The notes under the pieces: generated by a model
The model's input: only the letters and a program-made list of their open reading frames with translations
Told to the model about the DNA's origin: nothing
Database searches by the model: none
Position numbers and translations under genes: made by a program
In this document: positions 15,333-20,498 of the stretch, piece after piece
Layout of the letters: each line of letters begins with the position of its first letter
How positions within the stretch are numbered: the stretch's first letter is position 1
Assembly: GCA_004299215.1 (NCBI GenBank)
Contig: SCTD01000509.1
Location: forward strand, 1 to 20,498
DNA length: 20,498 bases
Source of the DNA: Frankiales bacterium
GTDB taxonomy: Bacteria > Actinomycetota > Actinomycetes > Mycobacteriales > SCTD01
Direction of reading: 5' to 3'

Positions 15333-16147
15333 CCCGCCTCGAGAGCGACTACTACGCCTACATGGAGTACGACCCGGAGCACTCCAAGAGCGGGCTCGCC
15401 CACTACGTCCCGCTCTTCGAGCGCGGGCCGGTTCTCGAGCTCGCGTGCGGCCGCGGCGAGTTCCTCGAGCTGCTGCGCGACGCGGGTGTCGACGGCGAGG
15501 GCATCGACCTCGACGAGGGCATGGTGCAGGCGGCGACCGCCGCCGGTCTCACCGTGGAGCTGGCCGACGCGCTGACCGGGCTGCAGCGCCGCGCCGACGA
15601 CAGCGTGCACGGCGTCTTCAGCGCGCACTTCGTCGAGCACCTGCAGCCCGACGAGCTCGAGGCCGTCATCACCGAGTCGGCCCGGGTGCTCGCGCCGGGC
15701 GGCGTCTTCGCCGCCGCGACCCCGAACGCCGCCTGCCTGTCCGTCGCCGGCTACGACTTCTGGAAGGACCCGACGCACGTCCGCTTCTACGACCCGCGGC
15801 TGCTCGCCTTCTACTGCGCCAAGGCCGGTCTCGAGGTCGTCGAGACCGGCGAGAACCCGCGCAACCACGCGGGCCCGCCGCCCGGCGCGACGGCCCGCGG
15901 CACCCACGTCGACCCCGACCTGCGATCCGACATGGTCGCCGCGATCCAGCGCATCACCTGGGACCCGAAGAAGGAGGCGTCGGACCCCGACTCGCCCTGG
16001 CACGCCTTCGGGCACTTCCTCGGCGTGCTCGAGGAGCGGCTGCGCACCACGCAGCAGGAGCTGGCCGACCTGCACCAGTCCTACGCCCAGCTGCTCGAGC
16101 GGCTGTACCCCCCGAACGAGGTCTACGTGGTCGCCCGTGCCGTCTGA
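15329..16147 (+). CDS. Class I SAM-dependent methyltransferase, coupled to Wzt
   Basis: The 272-residue protein has VLELACGRGEFLELL at 35-49 (SAM motif I), GIDLDEGMVQAA (acidic motif II), and FSAHFVEHLQPDELEAVI. ATPNAACLSVAGYDFWKDPTHVR follows, as in Methyltransf_23-type enzymes of glycan clusters. A helical tail near 228-262 (LEERLRTTQQELADLHQSYA) resembles a short coiled coil and may mediate contact with a partner. The ATG overlaps the Wzt stop as ATGA, with GGTGAG upstream. In Gram-negative systems, a terminal methyl group placed by WbdD-like proteins sets chain length and is bound by Wzt; this enzyme is a candidate for a similar role, but it has no kinase domain. It could also methylate an internal sugar. 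The next gene starts 11 bases before its stop. Confidence 0.88.
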   Translation: MTRLESDYYAYMEYDPEHSKSGLAHYVPLFERGPVLELACGRGEFLELLRDAGVDGEGIDLDEGMVQAATAAGLTVELADALTGLQRRADDSVHGVFSAHFVEHLQPDELEAVITESARVLAPGGVFAAATPNAACLSVAGYDFWKDPTHVRFYDPRLLAFYCAKAGLEVVETGENPRNHAGPPPGATARGTHVDPDLRSDMVAAIQRITWDPKKEASDPDSPWHAFGHFLGVLEERLRTTQQELADLHQSYAQLLERLYPPNEVYVVARAV

Positions 16148-17486
16148 CGCCCCCCTCGCCACCGTCGTCGTCGTCAACTGGAACGGCGAGCGGTGGCTCC
16201 GCCCGTGCCTCGACGCCCTGGCCCGCCAGTCGACCTCCTTCCCGTACCTCGTGTGGGTGGTCGACAACGCCAGCAGCGACGGCTCCGTGGCCCTGATGGA
16301 GCGCGAGTACCCCGACGTCCGGGTGCTTCGCAACTCCGAGAACCTCGGCTTCGCCGGCGGCAACAACACCGCCCTGCGCGAGGTCACCACGCCGTACTCC
16401 GTGCTCCTCAACAACGACGCCACCCCGGAGCCGGACTGGCTCGAGAAGGTGCTCGCGCCGTTCTCCGAGCCGGGCACCGAGCGACTCGCCGCCGTCACGA
16501 GCAAGGTCGTCTTCGCGCCGCGGTTCCTGCCGCTCACCCTGTCCACCCAGGAGTTCCGGCCGAGAGGCGCCGACCCGCGCGACCTCGGCGTGCGCATCGC
16601 GAGCGTGGTCGTGGACGGCGAGGACGTCACCGGCCGGGTGCTGTGGGAGAAGCTCACCTGGGGCCCGGAGGGCGAGGGCGCCGGCCGCTTCTGGTGGACC
16701 CGGCCGAGCGGTGAGCTGCTCGTGCCGCTGCCGTCCGACACCGGCCCGTGGGAGATCAGCGTCCGCTGGGCGGCCGAGGCGAGCAAGGACGTCGAGCTCG
16801 GCTGGGACGGCGGCGGCGTGACCTGCCCCGTGAAGGACGAGATGTCGGAGATCAGCTTCACCGTGCCCGCCGGCACCCGGTCGGTCGACGTCGTCAACAA
16901 CGTCGGCTCGATCGTCTTCACCGCCGGCTACGGCGCGGACCGCGGCTACCAGGACGTCGACGCCGGGCAGTACGACGAGCCTGCGGACGTCTTCGCGCTG
17001 TGCGGCTGCGCCGTCGCCTTCCGGACCGAGGCCGGCCGGCAGATGGACTGGTTCGACGACGACTTCTTCCTCTACTACGAGGACACCGACCTGTCGTGGC
17101 GGCTGCGCGCCGCCGGCTGGGGCATCCGCTACGAGCCCAAGGCCGTCGTGCGCCACGTGCACTCGGCCACCAGCGTCGAGTGGTCGCCGACCTTCGTCTT
17201 CCACACCGACCGCAACCGGCTGCTGATGCTGGTGAAGAACGCCACCGCCGGTCGCGCGTTCCGCGAGTGCGCGCGCTACCCGCTGACCACCGGCTCGATG
17301 GCGCTGCGCACCTTCCGCACCGCGCTCAAGGCGCGCTCCCGCCCGGCGGTGCGCCCCACCCTGATGAGGCTGAAGGTGCTGATGTCGTTCCTGCGGCTGC
17401 TGCCGGTCATGCTCGCCAAGCGCCGTGCCGCCGAGCACGTCGTGCCGCGCCGGGAGCTCGAGCAGTGGCTGGTGACCAGCCGATGA
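16137..17486 (+). CDS. GT2 glycosyltransferase with a beta-rich insertion
   Basis: The 449-residue protein is longer than the usual 300-residue WbbL-type GT2. The GT-A motifs are clear: VVVNWNGERWL (11-21), VDNASSDG (42-49), SENLGFAGGNNTAL (67-80), LNNDATPE (91-98), LCGCAVAFRTEAG near 288-300 and FLYYEDTDLSWRLRAAGW (311-328), with the acidic pair ED at 315-316. Between about residues 127 and 272 is a beta-rich insertion (GRFWWTRPSGELLVPLP, WEISVRW, ISFTVPAGTRSVDVVNN). This interrupts the catalytic domain before the acceptor half. It probably adds a sugar during chain synthesis on the cytoplasmic side. The start GTG 16137 overlaps the methyltransferase gene. The C-terminal basic helical region (RLKVLMSFLRLLPVMLAK) may touch the membrane. 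The donor and linkage cannot be determined. Confidence 0.9.
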   Translation: MPSDAPLATVVVVNWNGERWLRPCLDALARQSTSFPYLVWVVDNASSDGSVALMEREYPDVRVLRNSENLGFAGGNNTALREVTTPYSVLLNNDATPEPDWLEKVLAPFSEPGTERLAAVTSKVVFAPRFLPLTLSTQEFRPRGADPRDLGVRIASVVVDGEDVTGRVLWEKLTWGPEGEGAGRFWWTRPSGELLVPLPSDTGPWEISVRWAAEASKDVELGWDGGGVTCPVKDEMSEISFTVPAGTRSVDVVNNVGSIVFTAGYGADRGYQDVDAGQYDEPADVFALCGCAVAFRTEAGRQMDWFDDDFFLYYEDTDLSWRLRAAGWGIRYEPKAVVRHVHSATSVEWSPTFVFHTDRNRLLMLVKNATAGRAFRECARYPLTTGSMALRTFRTALKARSRPAVRPTLMRLKVLMSFLRLLPVMLAKRRAAEHVVPRRELEQWLVTSR

Positions 17487-19033
17487 GGGCGGCCGTCTAC
17501 GACCGGTTCTGGCACAGCCAGGGGGGCGGCGAGCGGCACTCCGGGATGATCGGCGTGGTGCTGTCCGAGGACGGCGTCGAGGTCGACTTCCTCGGCCACA
17601 CCGCGGTCGACAAGGACGAGCTGGCCGATCACCTCGGCCTCGACCTGTCGAAGGTCAACCTGCGGATCGTGCCCGACAAGGGCGACCTCGAGGTGGCGGC
17701 CATCTCCGAGGAGTACGACCTGTTCGTCAACGGGTCGTACATGTCACGGCTCGCTCCGCGCGCGACGCACAACGCCTACCTCTGCTACTTCCCGACGCCG
17801 TTCGACGCCGACCTCTCGCCCTGGCGGCGTGCCCTCACCCGCCGGCTCGGCAAGTACGTCCGCGCCCACAGCGGCGGGCTCACCTTCGGCACCGGCTGGT
17901 TCCCGCCGGAAGGCGGTCGCCGCCGGCAGTGGATCTGGACCAGCGGCGAGGCGATCGTCGCGCTGCCCCCCGGCAACGACCGCACGCTGCGCTTCGAGCT
18001 CGGCGGCCCGGGGCTGAAAGCGCCTGTGCCGCTGGAGATCCGGGACGAGAACGGCACCGTGCTGGGGTCGTACACCGCGACGCCGGACTTCGTCGTCCAC
18101 CGCCTCCCGTTCCCCGATGCGGTGCGCGGCACCGAGCTGCACTTCAGCTCCCCGACCTTCACCCCCGGCGGCACCGACGACCGCACGCTCGGCGTGGCCG
18201 TCTCGCGGATGCGGATGGAAGGCGGGAAGTACGGCCCGCGCGAGGTCATCGCGCACCGCTTCCCCTGGCTGCTGCGCGACCCGACCGACCTGTCCTTCCT
18301 CACCTCCTACGACACGGTGATGGCCAACAGCGAGTACACCCGGGGCTGGATCCGCACCTTCTGGGACACCGACTCCGAGGTGCTCTTCCCGCCCATCCAG
18401 ACCGACCGGATGCACCCGGCCGCGGAGCGCGAGAAGGCGATCGTCACCGTCGGCCGCTTCTTCAGTCCCGGCCTCGGGCACGCCAAGCGGCAGCTGGAGA
18501 TGGTGCAGTTCTTCGGCCGGGCGCACCGCTCGGGCGCGCTGCCGCCGGACTGGCGCCTTTACGTCGTCGGCGGCTGCGAGGAGTCGCAGAAGCCCTACCT
18601 GCAGCAGGTGCAGGCCGCCGGCGCAGGGCTCCCGGTCGAGGTCATCGCCAACGCGCCCCGCGCCACCGTCGAGCGGCTGCTGTCGACCTCGTCGGTCTTC
18701 TGGTCGGCCACCGGCTACGGCGAGGACGAGCAGAAGTCCCCCTGGGCCAGCGAGCACTTCGGCATGACGACGGTCGAGTCGATGGCCGGCGGCTGCGTGC
18801 CCGTCGTCATCGACCGGGCCGGCCAGAAGGAGATCGTGCGCGAGGGCGTCGACGGCTTCCGCTGGTCGACCCCCGAGCAGCTCATCGCGCTGACCTCGCG
18901 CGTCGCCGGCGACGAGGAGCTCCGCGCCCGGCTGTCGGCGAGCGCGGTCGAGCGGGCCGAGGACTACAGCGAGGCGGCCTTCGCCGACCGGTGGCACGAG
19001 ATCGCGGCGAAGCACTCCCTGCTCGAGCCCTGA
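17483..19033 (+). CDS. GT4 glycosyltransferase (ALG11-like) with a beta-rich insertion
   Basis: The 516-residue protein is longer than a typical GT4 by about 120 residues. It starts MRAAVYDRFWHSQGGGERHS, giving the GGGE glycine-rich loop of ALG11-like enzymes, followed by NAYLCYFPTPFD. The C-terminal half has ANSEYTRGW, FFSPGLGHAKRQLEMVQFF, and EHFGMTTVESMAGGCVPVV, the variant E-x7-E donor motif with E at both ends. Residues 134-250 form an inserted beta-rich segment (TFGTGWFPPEGG, WIWTSGEAIVALP, VPLEIRDENG, TLGVAVSRMRM), similar in pattern to the insertion in the preceding GT2. It probably extends the glycan in the cytosol. The ATG overlaps the preceding stop as ATGA, with GGTGA seven bases before. 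TGATG joins it to the next gene. Substrate unknown. Confidence 0.9.
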   Translation: MRAAVYDRFWHSQGGGERHSGMIGVVLSEDGVEVDFLGHTAVDKDELADHLGLDLSKVNLRIVPDKGDLEVAAISEEYDLFVNGSYMSRLAPRATHNAYLCYFPTPFDADLSPWRRALTRRLGKYVRAHSGGLTFGTGWFPPEGGRRRQWIWTSGEAIVALPPGNDRTLRFELGGPGLKAPVPLEIRDENGTVLGSYTATPDFVVHRLPFPDAVRGTELHFSSPTFTPGGTDDRTLGVAVSRMRMEGGKYGPREVIAHRFPWLLRDPTDLSFLTSYDTVMANSEYTRGWIRTFWDTDSEVLFPPIQTDRMHPAAEREKAIVTVGRFFSPGLGHAKRQLEMVQFFGRAHRSGALPPDWRLYVVGGCEESQKPYLQQVQAAGAGLPVEVIANAPRATVERLLSTSSVFWSATGYGEDEQKSPWASEHFGMTTVESMAGGCVPVVIDRAGQKEIVREGVDGFRWSTPEQLIALTSRVAGDEELRARLSASAVERAEDYSEAAFADRWHEIAAKHSLLEP

Positions 19034-20091
19034 TGCGCGTCGGCCTGGACTGCACGCCGCTGCTCGGCGCGCGGACCGGCATCGGCCGCTACACCCAGTC
19101 GCTGGTCACGGCGCTCGCCGAGACCGGGGACGACGAGCTGGTGGCGACCGCGTTCACGCTGCGCGGTCGCGGCGGTCTGGCCGTGCCCCCCGGCGTGGAG
19201 GTGCGGGCGCGTTCGTTCCCGGCCCGCGGCCTCCAGGAGGCGTGGGCGCGCACCGAGCTGCCGCCTGTCGAGTGGCTGACCGGGCGGCTGGACGCCTTCC
19301 ACGCCACCAACTTCGTGCTCCCCCCGCTGCGCCGCGCGGGTGGTGTGGTGACCGTGCACGACCTGGCCTTCCTGCACCTGACGTCGACCGTCAGCAGCGC
19401 CAGCGCCCGCTACCGCGCGCTCGTCCCGCGTTCGATCCGGCGAGCGGCAGCGATCATCTCCCCGAGCGAGGCCGTCGCCGACCAGGTCCGCGAGGCGTAC
19501 GACCCACGCGTCCCGGTGCTCGCCGTCCCGCACGGCGTCGGTCCCGCCTGGGCGGCTGCCCGACCGCCGAGCGAGGCCCTGCGAGCCCGTCTCGGGCTGC
19601 CCTCGTCGTACGTCCTGTTCGTCGGGACGCTGGAGCCGCGCAAGGACGTCCGCACCCTGCTCGCCGCGCACCGGCTGCTGCGGGACGCTCCCCCGCTGGT
19701 GCTGGTGGGACCGCCCGGCTGGGGTGAGCAGGTCGACGTGACCGGCGCGGTCACGCCTGGCTACCTCGACGAGGACGACCTCCGGCCGGTGGTCGCCGGA
19801 GCCTCCGCTCTGGTGCTGCCGAGCCGGGACGAGGGCTTCGGCCTGCCGGTGCTCGAGGCGCTCGCGGCGGGGACGCCGGTCGTCGCGAGCGATCTCCCGG
19901 TGCTGCGGGAGGTCGGCGGGACGCACGTGACGTACGCCCCGGTCGGCGACGCGGAGGCCTTCGCGGCGGCGCTGCAGCGCGTGCTGGACCACCCGGGCGA
20001 CCCGTCCCCGCGGCGAGCGCATGCAGCACGCTTCACCTGGGCGGCGTCGGCCGAGGGGCACCGGGCCGCCTATAGGCTGGCTGCGTCCTGA
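19033..20091 (+). CDS. GT4 family glycosyltransferase (GT-B fold)
   Basis: The 352-residue protein begins MRVGLDCTPLLGARTGIGRY, followed by FHATNFVLPP, VVTVHDLAFLHL, IISPSEAVADQV, the hinge motif FVGTLEPRKDVRTLL, and RDEGFGLPVLEALAAGTPVV with the E-x7-E pair. This is the same architecture as the two GT4 genes at 1109-2260 and 2301-3404, and resembles WbaZ-type mannosyltransferases. It ends FTWAASAEGHRAAYRL, matching the 1109-2260 enzyme. It is the last gene of the export operon and likely adds a sugar to the lipid-linked chain. The ATG overlaps the previous TGA by one base, with no strong ribosome site, so translational coupling is expected. The final codons also hold the -10 box of the next gene. 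The donor sugar is not known. Confidence 0.91.
   Translation: MRVGLDCTPLLGARTGIGRYTQSLVTALAETGDDELVATAFTLRGRGGLAVPPGVEVRARSFPARGLQEAWARTELPPVEWLTGRLDAFHATNFVLPPLRRAGGVVTVHDLAFLHLTSTVSSASARYRALVPRSIRRAAAIISPSEAVADQVREAYDPRVPVLAVPHGVGPAWAAARPPSEALRARLGLPSSYVLFVGTLEPRKDVRTLLAAHRLLRDAPPLVLVGPPGWGEQVDVTGAVTPGYLDEDDLRPVVAGASALVLPSRDEGFGLPVLEALAAGTPVVASDLPVLREVGGTHVTYAPVGDAEAFAAALQRVLDHPGDPSPRRAHAARFTWAASAEGHRAAYRLAAS
20073..20078 (+). promoter_or_regulatory. -10 box (TAGGCT) upstream of the last gene
   Basis: TAGGCT sits inside the last codons of the GT4 gene in the context TATAGGCT. A start point about seven bases later, near 20085, would give a leader of roughly 32 bases before GTG 20117. No clear -35 hexamer was seen. 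Confidence 0.45.
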
Positions 20092-20103
20092 TCCCCGATC
20101 CCC

Positions 20104-20109
20104 GAGGTG
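20104..20109 (+). promoter_or_regulatory. Ribosome binding site (GAGGTG) that fixes the start of the last gene
   Basis: GAGGTG lies seven bases before GTG 20117. It is the best Shine-Dalgarno match among the plus-strand genes and supports this start. Confidence 0.65.
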
Positions 20110-20116
20110 CCCCGCC

Positions 20117-20498
20117 GTGCGCTTGGCCGACCAGATCCTCGAGCACGTGCACCTCACCCAGCGCCAGGTCGCCGAGACCCGCTGGGACAGCAAGCGCGGT
20201 GACCGGCGCACCCGGCAGTGGCCGGAGGCCGCCGCGGTCAGCAAGATCACCAAGGTTTCGAGCGTCTGCAACATCTGCGGCTGGCGCGAGCGCGGCTTCG
20301 AGGGGGTCGAGCACAGCGAGTCGGCGCTCTGCCCGGTCTGCGGCTCGATCGCGCGCGACCGCTTCCTCTACTGGTGCTGGACCAAGCGCACGTCGTACGA
20401 CCCGGAGGCCGCCGTCCTCGAGACCTCGCCGCGGATGGGCGGGCTCTACCGGGAGCGGATGATCCAGCGGGTCGACTACACCTGCAGCGACTACGACC
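20117..20498 (+). CDS. Zinc-ribbon SAM-methyltransferase-like protein (cut by window edge)
   Basis: The first 127 residues are present, and the frame is open to the window end. Two cysteine pairs, CNICGW (51-56) and CPVCGS (72-77), form a likely zinc ribbon with 17 residues between them. ARDRFLYWCW follows, then AAVLETSPRMG at 98-108 and VDYTCSDYD at 119-127. The CPVCGS-x-x-R-x-R block and the VLxxxP and DYxxSD segments fit a family of class I methyltransferases with an N-terminal zinc ribbon, found in polysaccharide loci. The classic GxGxG SAM loop is absent: LETSPR takes its place, as in others of this family, to my recollection. GTG 20117 is chosen because of the GAGGTG seven bases upstream. 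Substrate unknown. Since the C-terminal part is missing, the assignment is moderate. Confidence 0.7.
   Translation, partial: MRLADQILEHVHLTQRQVAETRWDSKRGDRRTRQWPEAAAVSKITKVSSVCNICGWRERGFEGVEHSESALCPVCGSIARDRFLYWCWTKRTSYDPEAAVLETSPRMGGLYRERMIQRVDYTCSDYD

Noticed and set aside
15140..17438. Two long minus-strand open frames opposite the methyltransferase and GT2 genes
   Set aside because: No family motifs, biased composition, and overlap with genes that have intact catalytic motifs.
17929..19032. Long upstream extension of the frame of the GT4 gene at 19033
   Set aside because: The extension lies in another frame of the GT4 gene at 17483-19033, is Arg-rich, and the ATG at 19033 gives a normal GT4 N-terminus.
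20092..20103. Tandem GATCCCC units after the last GT4 gene as a repeat or terminator
   Set aside because: Two copies only and no inverted repeat; chance is a sufficient explanation.

Overview
The window is a high-GC stretch from an actinomycete-type bacterium. The evidence is GC-rich codon third positions, frequent GTG starts, TANNNT-type -10 boxes and apparently leaderless starts, plus gene types typical of Actinomycetota. Which genus it is cannot be told from the sequence alone. Almost every base is coding. No tRNA, rRNA, CRISPR array, insertion sequence or phage gene was seen, and no gap between genes exceeds about 70 bases. The whole window reads as a locus that builds, modifies and exports a cell-surface polysaccharide.

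Layout. (1) Positions 1-6994, minus strand, transcribed leftward: a flippase-like membrane protein, a secreted SpoIID/LytB protein with three NBR1-like Ig repeats, two GT4 glycosyltransferases, a WbbL-like rhamnosyltransferase, and the start of a mannose-1-phosphate guanylyltransferase that runs off the left edge. (2) Positions 7018-9331, plus strand: a methyltransferase, a polyprenyl-phosphate-type GT2 with two membrane helices, and a hexapeptide-repeat acyltransferase. (3) Positions 9391-13187, minus strand: two large multi-membrane GT-C type proteins. An inverted repeat at 9339-9385, probably a terminator serving both directions, separates units 2 and 3. (4) Positions 13255-20091, plus strand: an ABC polysaccharide exporter (Wzm-like permease, and a Wzt-like ATPase with a C-terminal extension), a methyltransferase, a GT2, and two GT4 enzymes, all overlapping or touching stop-to-start. 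(5) From 20117, plus strand: a zinc-ribbon methyltransferase-like gene cut by the right edge.

How the parts may work together (inference). ManC would supply GDP-mannose and WbbL would add rhamnose to a lipid-linked primer. The GT4 and GT2 enzymes would extend the chain inside the cell, and the methyltransferase encoded directly after Wzt could modify the chain end. Wzt/Wzm would export the product if the C-terminal Wzt domain recognises it. The GT-C proteins and the DPM1-like GT2 would use lipid-phosphate sugars to decorate the chain outside the membrane, and the SpoIID-like protein could trim peptidoglycan.

The most notable points are: the two divergent leaderless promoters sharing a GCTAGC core between 6994 and 7018; the extended Wzt coupled to a methyltransferase, which resembles capped-chain export known from Gram-negative O-antigens; and similar beta-rich insertions in two adjacent glycosyltransferases that have different folds.
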